From Acetobacteraceae bacterium (GTDB taxonomy: Bacteria > Pseudomonadota > Alphaproteobacteria > Acetobacterales > Acetobacteraceae), in the NCBI GenBank assembly GCA_022842185.1, contig JALHQB010000012.1:1-64000 (forward strand): a stretch of 64,000 bases of DNA, written 5' to 3'. Below the pieces are notes generated by a model that saw only the letters and a program-made list of their open reading frames with translations, searched no databases and had not been told where the DNA came from. Positions 1 to 6,767 of this stretch are shown in pieces. The position numbers were made by a program, and so were the translations under genes. Numbering within the stretch: the first letter of the stretch is position 1; every line of letters starts with the position of its first letter.

Positions 1-167
1 GCGGCGTCCCGGCGGATCGGGCTCGGCCGCGCCGGCAGGTTCAGCCGGTGCGCCTTGCCCACCACGGCATTCTTTGAGATGCCCATCCGACGACCGATCT
101 CGGCCGTCGAATGACCTTCGGCCCACAGCGCCTTCAGGCGCTCGATCGCTTCCGCGGTCCAATCCAT
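1..167 (-). CDS. gcrA: GcrA family cell cycle regulator (C-terminal part outside window)
   Basis: Only the first 55 codons are present; the gene runs off the left edge. The N-terminus reads MDWTAEAIERLKALWAEG followed by STAEIGRRMGISKNAVVGKA, the conserved DNA-binding start of GcrA. In Caulobacter, GcrA is the sigma70-associated regulator that responds to GANTC methylation and controls cell-cycle genes. The start is the ATG at 167-165, beginning the conserved MDWT; an upstream purine run (GGGGACG) could serve as ribosome binding site. The family is confined to Alphaproteobacteria, which supports the taxonomic placement. Truncation here is only the window boundary. Confidence 0.88.
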   Translation of the reverse strand, partial: MDWTAEAIERLKALWAEGHSTAEIGRRMGISKNAVVGKAHRLNLPARPSPIRRDA

Positions 168-251
168 CGTAAGCGTCCCCCTTGCCATCCCCTGACACAA
201 GATACGGTAGGCCAAACCGGGGTGGAGGCACAAGTTCTGCGATGCGCCGGA

Positions 252-315
252 TTGCAAATTCCTGTGGACAAGCCACCATAGGTTTACTTGCAAAATAAAA
301 GTTGCAATTTGCAAG
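252..315. promoter_or_regulatory. Cluster of TTGCAA palindromes, candidate HxlR-regulator operator
   Basis: TTGCAA, itself a palindrome, occurs four times in 64 bases (252-257, 289-294, 302-307, 309-314). Two of them form a longer inverted repeat, CTTGCAAA (287-294) and TTTGCAAG (308-315), in an AT-rich stretch 60-125 bases before the HxlR-family start at 377. HxlR proteins are winged-helix dimers that bind inverted repeats near their own promoters, so an autoregulatory operator is the natural reading. This is inferred from position and symmetry. Confidence 0.45.
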
Positions 316-376
316 CTTTGCGCCCGCAATGCCTACGCTCTTTCCCTGCCATGCGCCACCACCCCGGACGCTTCCC

Positions 377-877
377 ATGCAACCGACCGATTTCGGCGCC
401 ATGCGCTGCCCCGTCGCCCGCGCCATGGCGGTGCTCGGGGAACGCTGGTCCCTGCTGATCCTGCGCGAGGCCTTCGCCGGCACCACCCGCTTCGACGGCT
501 TCGCCACCAATCTCGGCATCGCCCCCAACATTCTCTCCGCGCGGCTGACCCACCTGGTCGAACACGGCCTGTTCGACCGGGTGCGCGACGGCAGCCGCCA
601 CGCCTATCGCCTGACCGATCGGGGGCGGGACGCCTTCACCCTCTACCTCGCCATCCGCGACTGGGGCGCGCGCCATTTCTCCGGCGACGAAGGCCCACCC
701 ACCCTGATGATCGACCGCGCCACCGGCGCCCCCGTCACCGCCCCGCCCCCCCGCCGCGCCGATGGCACCCCGATTGGACCGGAGGATGTCCGCATCCTGC
801 CCGGCCCCGGCGCCAATGCCGCCATCCGCCGCCGCTTCGGCACCACCGAACCCCTGGAAGCCGAACCCCATGAATGA
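377..877 (+). CDS. HxlR/MarR-like winged-helix transcriptional regulator
   Basis: A 166-residue protein of the HxlR family. The N-terminus carries the family hallmark C-P-V-A-R-A-M-x-V-L-G-E-R-W-S-L-L-I-L-R (Cys11 corresponds to the redox-sensitive cysteine in several members), followed by a winged helix with the recognition segment GIAPNILSARLTHLVEHGL. The C-terminal 60 residues are proline-rich and variable. The start at 377 begins just before the conserved CP motif; an in-frame ATG at 302 would add an unconserved leader and overlap the TTGCAA sites. The stop overlaps the MATE gene start by 8 bases, so the two are translationally coupled and the regulator probably controls the pump. The inducer is unknown. 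Confidence 0.85.
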   Translation: MQPTDFGAMRCPVARAMAVLGERWSLLILREAFAGTTRFDGFATNLGIAPNILSARLTHLVEHGLFDRVRDGSRHAYRLTDRGRDAFTLYLAIRDWGARHFSGDEGPPTLMIDRATGAPVTAPPPRRADGTPIGPEDVRILPGPGANAAIRRRFGTTEPLEAEPHE

Positions 878-2213
878 CGCCGCCGGCATGGCCTTCCCGC
901 AGACCACCACGCGGGTCCGGCTGCGCCGCATCCTCGCTTTGGCCGCCCCCACCACGCTGCTGGCCGCCACACAGGTCGCGGCCCTGCTGATCGAACCCTG
1001 GCTGGCGGCGCGGCAGGGCACGCTGGCCCTGGCCGGCTGGGCACTCGTGCTGCCCTTCGCCCTGCTGCTGGGGCAGATGACAGCCGGCGCCATGGGCGGC
1101 GGCGTGGTCTCGGCCATCGCCCGCGCACTGGGCGCGGGCAAGCCGGACGAAGCCTCGGCCCTGGCCACCCACGCCCTGGTCATCGCCTGCGCGGGGGCGG
1201 CGCTGTTCGCCATCCCGCTCGCCATCTTCCCGCGCAGCGTGCTGGGCGCCATCGGCGGGGCGGAGACCGCCGAGGCGGCGGCGGCCTATTCCGCCTGGCT
1301 GTTTGGCGCCGGCGCATTGCCGACCTGGCTGACCAACACCCTGGCGTCCATCCTGCGCGGCGGCGGCCGGCACGCGCTGGCGGCGCGCGGGGTGATCGGC
1401 GCCTGGATCGTCTATCCGCCACTCGCCTGGCTGTTGATGGAACCGGCGGGGATGGGCCTCGCCGGAGCGGGTCTGGCCTTCGCCATCGCCATGACCGGCG
1501 CCGCCGTGGTGATGGCGGCGGTCTTCATGGCCGGCGGCGCCGGCTTCACCCCCGCCCTGCGCACGCCGCTGCGCCGCGCGCTGTTCCACCGCATCCTCGC
1601 CGTGGGCGCGATCGCCTGCGCCATGGCAACCATCGCCAACCTGGCCACCATCCTGGTCACGGCGCGGATCGCCCAATACGGCGCCGCCGCGGTGGCGGGA
1701 TACGGCATCTCGGCGCGGATGGAATTCCTGATGATCCCCCTCGCCTTCGGGGTGGGCTCCGCCCTGACCGCCCTGGTCGGCCGCGCCGTCGGCGGCGGGG
1801 ATTGGGCCGAGGCACGTCGCATCGCCTGGACCGGCGCCGCGCTGGCCGGCTGCGTGACCAGCGCCATCGCCATCCCGGTCGCCATCTTCCCCGCCGCCAC
1901 CGCCGCGGCCTTCACCACCGACCCCGCGGTGCGCGCCATCGCGACCGAGGCACTGTCCATCATCGCCTGGGCCATGCCGGGGTTCGGGATCGGGATGGCG
2001 TTCTACTTCGCGTCGATGGGCGCGGGGCGGATGGCGTTCCCGGTCGCGGCAGGGCTGTCACGCATCGCACTGGCGGTCGGCGGGGGGTGGGTGGCGACCG
2101 ACCTGCTGGGGCTCGGGCTGGGTGGGCAGTTCCTGGCGGTGGCGCTGGGGATCACGGCGTATGGGGCGCTGTGCGCGGCGGCAGTGCGGCCGGGGGTTTG
2201 GGGGGCGCGGTGA
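870..2213 (+). CDS. MATE family multidrug efflux transporter
   Basis: A 447-residue inner-membrane protein with about 12 hydrophobic segments in two homologous halves, the MATE/NorM architecture (usual length 440-480). Such proteins export cationic drugs or metabolites in exchange for sodium ions or protons. The start at 870 (ATGAATGACGCC) lies inside the end of the upstream HxlR gene; a second ATG six codons later could also serve. Overlap with a regulator suggests an inducible efflux module. The last 60 codons are strongly G-rich, but the frame is intact. A two-hairpin repeat begins 15 bases after the stop and may end the transcript. Substrate cannot be told from sequence. Confidence 0.88.
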   Translation: MNDAAGMAFPQTTTRVRLRRILALAAPTTLLAATQVAALLIEPWLAARQGTLALAGWALVLPFALLLGQMTAGAMGGGVVSAIARALGAGKPDEASALATHALVIACAGAALFAIPLAIFPRSVLGAIGGAETAEAAAAYSAWLFGAGALPTWLTNTLASILRGGGRHALAARGVIGAWIVYPPLAWLLMEPAGMGLAGAGLAFAIAMTGAAVVMAAVFMAGGAGFTPALRTPLRRALFHRILAVGAIACAMATIANLATILVTARIAQYGAAAVAGYGISARMEFLMIPLAFGVGSALTALVGRAVGGGDWAEARRIAWTGAALAGCVTSAIAIPVAIFPAATAAAFTTDPAVRAIATEALSIIAWAMPGFGIGMAFYFASMGAGRMAFPVAAGLSRIALAVGGGWVATDLLGLGLGGQFLAVALGITAYGALCAAAVRPGVWGAR

Positions 2214-2228
2214 GGCTGCGCCGGCGCC

Positions 2229-2310
2229 TTGGAGAGGGGCGTCGCCCCTCTCCAAACATCACCCCACCAAAGGCTTAAGGCCTTTGGAAACCTCAACTTT
2301 GGTGCTGAGC
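2229..2310 (+). repeat. Two-hairpin 3' repeat, family A copy 1
   Basis: Starts 15 bases after the MATE stop. Hairpin 1 is 2229-2255 (arms TTGGAGAGGGGC / GCCCCTCTCCAA), followed by a CACCCCA linker, then hairpin 2 at 2267-2287 (CCAAAGGC / GCCTTTGG), then a CTCAACTTTGGTGCTGA tail. The same layout recurs at 8474, 20714 and, inverted, at 2601, 8631 and 23155, always reading with the gene whose stop it follows. A role in transcript termination or mRNA 3'-end stability is inferred. Confidence 0.8.
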
Positions 2311-2600
2311 GTTCGAGGTCTGTCTGTCGTGTGGGTATTGGATCATCCGGACGCAAGTTTGGCACGGCGTGCAAATATGCTGAGATGCACGAGCCGCTTG
2401 GCGGCTGGCGGGGAGTCGCGGACTGGCAGCACCCGACGAGGGCCGCCCATCAACCTTCCCTACTCCTGGACAGGCCCCGATGTTCCCTCTCAATTCACAT
2501 CATCAACGGGCGGTTCCGCGCCTTGAAGGCGCCGCCAAGCATCGACCCAAAATAAAAGCATGAAATTTTAAAGCACTTTAAGTCCCGGAACCGCCCCAAA
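2311..2600. other. Non-coding spacer between two inverted family A repeats
   Basis: Part of the 469-base gap between the convergent MATE and thiolase genes. No credible gene is visible. It contains a short GCGCCTT/AAGGCGC hairpin at 2518-2532 and an AT-rich patch at about 2551-2583, with the near-palindrome TTAAAG-CA-CTTTAA at 2568-2581. The patch stands out against the surrounding high-GC sequence; its role is unknown. Confidence 0.5.
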
Positions 2601-2671
2601 TCCCCGCGGTCCAGGGGGCCGTCGCCCCCTGGGGGGGGTGAGGTCCGGAGAGGGGCGAAGCCCTTCTCCGG
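2601..2671 (-). repeat. Two-hairpin 3' repeat, family A copy 2 (inverted)
   Basis: Reads on the minus strand, downstream of the thiolase stop at 2683. Hairpin 1 is 2645-2671 (CCGGAGAGGGGC / GCCCTTCTCCGG, one wobble pair) and hairpin 2 is 2611-2632 (CCAGGGGGC / GCCCCCTGG). Compared with the copy at 2229, the inner pairs of hairpin 2 differ in both arms while pairing is kept. Confidence 0.78.
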
Positions 2672-2682
2672 TCCCGTCCGTG

Positions 2683-3855
2683 TCACCGCTCGACGCACAT
2701 CGCCACGCCCATCCCGCCCCCGATGCACAGTGTCGCGAGCCCCTTCTTGGCCCCGCGCTTTTGCATTTCGAACAGCAGCGTTGTCAGCACGCGGGCGCCG
2801 GACGCACCGATGGGGTGCCCCAGTGCGATTGCGCCGCCGTTCACGTTCACCTTGGATGTATCCCAGCCGAGGTCCTTGTTCACCGCCAGCGCCTGCGCCG
2901 CGAAGGCTTCGTTGGCCTCGATCAGGTCGAGCTCCTCATGCGTCCAGCCGGCCTTGGCCAGCGCCTTGCGGGACGCCGGGATCGGGCCGGTGCCCATGAT
3001 GGATGGATCGACGCCAGCGGTCGCCCAGGATGCGATGCGCGCCATCGGGGTGATGCCGCGCTTGGCGGCTTCGGCGGCGGACATCACCACCAGCGCTGCG
3101 GCGCCGTCATTGATGCCGGATGCGTTGCCGGCGGTGACGGTGCCGTCCTTGTTGAAGGCGGCGCGCAGCTTCGCCAGCACTTCCATGGTGGTCTCGGGCT
3201 TGGGGTATTCGTCGTTGGAGACAACCACGTCGCCCTTGCGGCCCTTGATGGTGATGGGGGTGATCTCGTCGGCGAAGCGGCCGGCCTTCATCGCCTCGCC
3301 GGCCTTGCGCTGGCTGTTGAAGGCGAATTCGTCCTGCTGGTCGCGGGTGATCTGGAACTTCTGCGCCACGTTCTCGGCGGTGTTGCCCATGTGATAGCCG
3401 TGGAAGGCGTCCATCAGCCCGTCGCGCAGCATGGTGTCGATCAGCGCCAGGTCGCCCATCTTCTGCCCGGCGCGCAGCTGCTGGGCATGCGGCGCCTGGG
3501 TCATGGATTCCTGCCCGCCGGCAATCACGATGCGGGCGTCCCCGGTCGCGATCTGCTGGGCGGCCAGCGCCACGGCGCGCAGGCCGGACCCGCAGAGCTG
3601 GTTGATGCCGAAGGCAGTGTGTTCGACCGGGATGCCGGCGTTCACCGAAGCCTGCCGGGCGGGGTTCTGGCCCGACCCGGCAGACAGGATCTGGCCGAGG
3701 ATCACTTCATCCACCTCGCCGCCTTCGATCTTCGCGCGTTCCATCGCCGCCTTGATCGCAGCGGTGCCAAGGACATGGGCGGGCAGCGAGGCAAAGGCCC
3801 CGTTGAACGCGCCGACCGGGGTACGGGCGGCGGAAGCGATGACGATGTCGGTCAT
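2683..3855 (-). CDS. phaA: Acetyl-CoA C-acetyltransferase (beta-ketothiolase)
   Basis: A 390-residue thiolase, the standard length for the tetrameric biosynthetic class. It joins two acetyl-CoA to acetoacetyl-CoA, the first step of polyhydroxybutyrate synthesis, and can run in reverse. Catalytic residues are visible: nucleophile Cys88 in [11 protein letters not shown], His347 in [14 protein letters not shown] and Cys377 in [11 protein letters not shown]. The start at 3855 gives [15 protein letters not shown], the normal N-terminus. It is co-directional with a PHA synthase-like gene 56 bases upstream and next to phaR, so a role in PHA synthesis is likely; no acetoacetyl-CoA reductase (phaB) is present here. 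atoB-type degradation is the alternative assignment. Confidence 0.9.
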   Translation of the reverse strand: MTDIVIASAARTPVGAFNGAFASLPAHVLGTAAIKAAMERAKIEGGEVDEVILGQILSAGSGQNPARQASVNAGIPVEHTAFGINQLCGSGLRAVALAAQQIATGDARIVIAGGQESMTQAPHAQQLRAGQKMGDLALIDTMLRDGLMDAFHGYHMGNTAENVAQKFQITRDQQDEFAFNSQRKAGEAMKAGRFADEITPITIKGRKGDVVVSNDEYPKPETTMEVLAKLRAAFNKDGTVTAGNASGINDGAAALVVMSAAEAAKRGITPMARIASWATAGVDPSIMGTGPIPASRKALAKAGWTHEELDLIEANEAFAAQALAVNKDLGWDTSKVNVNGGAIALGHPIGASGARVLTTLLFEMQKRGAKKGLATLCIGGGMGVAMCVER

Positions 3856-3911
3856 GACGGGGTGTTCTCCCAAGGGAATTTGCACGCAACATGCGCCTGC
3901 GTGGGGGGTGG

Positions 3912-4880
3912 CTACAAGCGTCTGAGCCATGCGGCGAAGGGCTGCCAGAGCGCCGCTTCCGCCCCCGCTCCGGCGACCATGCCGATATGGCCGCCGGCGG
4001 CGATATGCACCGTGCCCTGGCGCAGCCGCGCGGCGGCCGCGGCGGCCGAGGCCGGTGGCACGATGCGGTCCCGTTCGGGGATGCCGGCGAAGGCGGGTCC
4101 GTCCCAGGCGGCGGGGTCGATCACCTGCCCGGCGATGCGCCAGGCAAGCCGACCGGGTTCGTTCCGCCCATACCAGCCTGCCAGGCATTGTCGTGCGACA
4201 GGGCCTGGCAGCGGCACGCCGTCGTTCAGCCAGTCCTCCAGCGCCACGAACAGCGCGGCGCGTTCGGAGTCCGGTGTCAGCCGGGCGAAGGCACGGAATT
4301 TCTGCGCGATGCCGAAGGGGTCGAGCATGGCGAACAGGGATTGGATGGTATCGACGGTCAGCGCGCCGGTCGGTTCCATCAGGGCATCGAGGCCCGGCAG
4401 CAGGGCGGCCGCGGTGCGGGCGCGGCGAGGTCCATCCGGACCGGCGTGGAAGTCCCACGGTGTTGCCAGGAGGGCGAGCGCCCGCACCCGGTCCGGCCGG
4501 CGCAGCGCGGCAGCGAGCGTGAGCAGCCCGCCCATGCAGTACCCCGCCAGCACCACCGGACCGGGTGCCGCCACCAGCGCGCGTTCCAGCCGCCCGGCAA
4601 CGTAGTCCGTCAGCGTGAAGTGCCTCTCTGCCTCCCCCGGCCAGCCCCAGTCGAGCAACAGGGTGCGGAACCCCTGCCCCGGCAGCCAGCGCATCAGGGA
4701 CCGTCCGGGCGCGAGGTCCAGCACATAGGCGCGGTTGACCAGGGACGGCACGAACAGCACCGGCGGCCCGTCGCCGCCGAAGTCGAGCATCCGGGAACCG
4801 CCCTCCGACCAGATCGCCGGCGGATCGGGCAGGTCGCGGGTGAAGGGGTGGCGGCGATACGCGGCCAGCCCGGCGATCAT
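3912..4880 (-). CDS. phaC: PHA synthase-like alpha/beta hydrolase, catalytic part (frame broken upstream)
   Basis: The catalytic region of a class III-like poly(3-hydroxyalkanoate) synthase. The lipase-like box GYCMGG places the nucleophile Cys115 (counting from the ATG at 4880) where lipases have serine, as in PhaC. Later come an acid residue in [10 protein letters not shown] and the histidine in [11 protein letters not shown]. PhaC polymerises hydroxyacyl-CoA at the granule surface. The start is uncertain: this frame is open well beyond 4880, with an alternative ATG at 5045, and its GC-rich third positions extend to about 4995, where the coding signal jumps to another frame holding the N-terminal part (4930-5316). 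A one-base insertion, biological or from sequencing, would explain this. Counted from 4880 the protein is 322 residues. Confidence 0.72.
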   Translation of the reverse strand: MIAGLAAYRRHPFTRDLPDPPAIWSEGGSRMLDFGGDGPPVLFVPSLVNRAYVLDLAPGRSLMRWLPGQGFRTLLLDWGWPGEAERHFTLTDYVAGRLERALVAAPGPVVLAGYCMGGLLTLAAALRRPDRVRALALLATPWDFHAGPDGPRRARTAAALLPGLDALMEPTGALTVDTIQSLFAMLDPFGIAQKFRAFARLTPDSERAALFVALEDWLNDGVPLPGPVARQCLAGWYGRNEPGRLAWRIAGQVIDPAAWDGPAFAGIPERDRIVPPASAAAAAARLRQGTVHIAAGGHIGMVAGAGAEAALWQPFAAWLRRL

Positions 4881-4929
4881 GGCCCGGTCGGCCCGGGCGA
4901 GGCGCCTCAGGACGGCGGTGGAAAAGGCT

Positions 4930-5316
4930 TCAGCCGCGTGGCCGCTTGCCGCGAGGGCGCCGAGGATCCGGTCCCGCTCCGTCTGGCCCGCCTTCGAGAT
5001 CGGCCAGGCGGCGTTCGAGTTCGGCCAGGCGTTCGGCCATGGCATCGCGGGCAGGTTGGTCGCGGCCGCCATCGCCCGCATCCCGGCCAGGCCCAGGTGC
5101 AGCGGCAGGGGCCGGGGCCCACGGCGGCGCAGCGGGCCGGTCATGGCTGTAGCGCGGCGCCAAGGTTGTGGCCGCGCGCATCCATGCCGCGCCGAGCGCA
5201 GCCCAGGCAGCCCATTGCTCGGCCAGTTCCGGATCGGCGGCCAGTCCGGCAATTTCGCTTTGCCACAGCGCGATCCAGTCCTCCGCGAGGCTGTCGAGAT
5301 CCTCAGGCGGTTCCAT
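4930..5316 (-). CDS. N-terminal part of PHA synthase, or separate PhaE-like subunit
   Basis: A 128-codon frame reading MEPPEDLDSLAEDWIALWQ, then an Ala/Pro-rich linker and a short coiled coil, MAERLAELERRLADLE. After that it runs into a basic tail (RRPRGKRPRG) and stops. Removing one G near 4995 would join the coiled coil directly to AGQTERDRILGAL of the catalytic frame, and codon third positions become AT-richer in the tail, so I favour one gene broken by a frameshift. The alternative is a small accessory protein like PhaE, overlapping and coupled to the catalytic gene. A GTG at 5355 could extend it by 13 residues. Divergent from phaR. Confidence 0.5.
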   Translation of the reverse strand: MEPPEDLDSLAEDWIALWQSEIAGLAADPELAEQWAAWAALGAAWMRAATTLAPRYSHDRPAAPPWAPAPAAAPGPGRDAGDGGRDQPARDAMAERLAELERRLADLEGGPDGAGPDPRRPRGKRPRG

Positions 5317-5455
5317 AGGGGGTTTTGTTCCTCGCGGCGCGGACCATAGCCGCACCGGCGCCGTGAAGGAACGTACGGAATTTGTTGCTTTCGCTGCACC
5401 GCGATCCGCGTGCTAGTGTGACGAATGAGGAACGGACGAGCGAGGCAGGATATCG

Positions 5456-6073
5456 ATGGCCGGTAGCACAGCCACGACCAACGCGCAGGCGGGCGACGCC
5501 ACGATGCCCCCCGTTGTCGTGAAGAAATACGCAAACCGCCGCCTCTACAACACCGAGGCATCGACCTACGTCACGCTCGACGACCTGGCCAAGATGGTCC
5601 GCAATGGCCGTGACTTCGTCGTCTATGATGCCAAGTCCGGCGATGACATCACCCGCTCGGTCCTCACGCAGATCATCGTGGAAGAAGAAAGCAAGGGCGG
5701 GCAGAACCTGTTGCCCACCGCCTTCCTGCGCCAGTTGATCGGATATTACGGCGACAATCTTCAGGGCCTGGTGCCGCGCTACCTCGAATTCGCCATGGCA
5801 TCCTTCGGCCGCCAGCAGGACCAGATGCGCCGCACGATGGAAAACACCATGGGCGGCATGGGCGGGATCGGTGGGATGGGCGGCTTGCTTCCCTTCCCGA
5901 ACATGGAGGAGCTGGGCAAGCAGAACATGGCGATGATGGAACGCGCCATGTCCCTGTTCGCCCCGTTCGGCCGCCGGGATGACGCGCCGGCCGATGTGGA
6001 CGCCCTGAAGGCCGAGGTCGAGACGCTGCGACGCGAATTGGCCTCGTTGAAGGATGTCAGGCCGCGGAGCTGA
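5456..6073 (+). CDS. phaR: Polyhydroxyalkanoate synthesis repressor PhaR
   Basis: A 205-residue protein. Residues 20-85 form the PHA accumulation regulator DNA-binding domain, with the signature KKYANRRLYNTEASTYVTL, followed by the PHB-accumulation domain (LTQIIVEEESKGGQNLLP). A Gly/Met-rich linker and a C-terminal coiled coil (VDALKAEVETLRRELASLK) complete it. PhaR represses phasin and PHA genes and is released by binding to PHA granules. It is divergent from the phaC-phaA genes across a 139-base gap that probably holds both promoters and a PhaR site. The start at 5456 is preceded by a purine-rich GAGGCAGGA. A small CCCATG/CATGGG hairpin lies just after the stop (6084-6101). Confidence 0.93.
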   Translation: MAGSTATTNAQAGDATMPPVVVKKYANRRLYNTEASTYVTLDDLAKMVRNGRDFVVYDAKSGDDITRSVLTQIIVEEESKGGQNLLPTAFLRQLIGYYGDNLQGLVPRYLEFAMASFGRQQDQMRRTMENTMGGMGGIGGMGGLLPFPNMEELGKQNMAMMERAMSLFAPFGRRDDAPADVDALKAEVETLRRELASLKDVRPRS

Positions 6074-6131
6074 ACCCGCGGTTCCCATGCTTCCTCATGG
6101 GGCCTTCACGACTGCGCGATGCGCGTTCCAG

Positions 6132-6176
6132 TAGATAAGTCTGCTTGTTCGCAAGCGCTATCTGTACTATTATCTA
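6132..6176 (+). promoter_or_regulatory. Sigma70-type promoter within an inverted repeat, before XRE gene
   Basis: TTGTTC (6145-6150) and TATTAT (6168-6173) are separated by exactly 17 bases, a near-consensus promoter. A transcript would start around 6180, only a few bases before the GTG/ATG starts at 6183-6189, leaving essentially no leader. The promoter is bracketed by TAGATAA (6132-6138) and TTATCTA (6170-6176), an inverted repeat that overlaps the -10 box and could be an autoregulatory operator. Confidence 0.55.
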
Positions 6177-6182
6177 GGGGTT

Positions 6183-6629
6183 GTGATGATGAATTCTCCT
6201 CCCCCCTCCTCTCCCGATATCGAAATCAGCGACGATAGCTCGACGCAGCGCGCGAGCCTTGTCGATCATCACGTCGGCGCTCGCATTCGCGAACGGCGGA
6301 CGATGCTCGGGCTGTCACAACAGCAACTCGCGAAGATGATAGGCGTGACCTATCAGCAGGCCCACAAATATGAGCGGGGCCTGAACCGCATCTCCGCGGG
6401 CCGGTTGTTCGAAATCGCCCAGGTGCTCAACGTGCCGGTGTCCTTCTTTTTCGAAGGCCTTCAGCCGGGGGTCGAGACGCAGCCTGTCTCCTCGCGCCAG
6501 CGCATGTTCCTCGAACTCGCCCGCAACTTTGCCCTGATCGACAACGACAAGCATCAGGAAGCGCTGAGCCAGATGGCCCGCGCTTTGGCCGCACAGTCCC
6601 AGGCCCATCAGCGCGACCGGGACGATTAA
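6183..6629 (+). CDS. XRE family helix-turn-helix transcriptional regulator
   Basis: A 148-codon protein. Residues 29-85 are a Cro/CI-type HTH (VGARIRERRTMLGLSQQQLA, then GVTYQQAHKYERGLNRIS), followed by a short C-terminal helix region. This size and the segment ISAGRLFEIAQVLNVPVSFFFEGL are typical of small XRE regulators widespread in Alphaproteobacteria. Start choice is open among GTG 6183, ATG 6186 and ATG 6189; no clear ribosome binding site precedes any of them, which fits the near-leaderless promoter just upstream. It lies alone between phaR and a binding-protein gene. Targets are unknown; self-regulation is suggested by the inverted repeat over its promoter. Confidence 0.85.
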   Translation: MMMNSPPPSSPDIEISDDSSTQRASLVDHHVGARIRERRTMLGLSQQQLAKMIGVTYQQAHKYERGLNRISAGRLFEIAQVLNVPVSFFFEGLQPGVETQPVSSRQRMFLELARNFALIDNDKHQEALSQMARALAAQSQAHQRDRDD

Positions 6630-6734
6630 GCAGCACGGAAATCGCCTCATTCATGGGCGAATCCTAGAATCTTAGCCCAGTTCGGCACCTTTTTCCGTCT
6701 GCTGCACACAACGTAATCACTGCCATCTATGGTG

Positions 6735-6761
6735 CTCCGCAGCAAACCTGCTGCAGCGGAG
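6735..6761 (+). promoter_or_regulatory. Hairpin covering the ribosome binding site of the 6768 gene
   Basis: CTCCGC (6735-6740) can pair with GCGGAG (6756-6761), extended by AGCA/TGCT (6741-6744 with 6749-6752) around an AACC loop, with a three-base bulge. The GCGGAG arm is the likely Shine-Dalgarno sequence for the ATG at 6768, so folding would hide it. Translational control is an inference. Confidence 0.35.
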
Positions 6762-6767
6762 ACCTTG

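Noticed and set aside
1-167. Truncated gcrA as a pseudogene
   Set aside because: The frame is open to the window edge, so the missing part simply lies outside.
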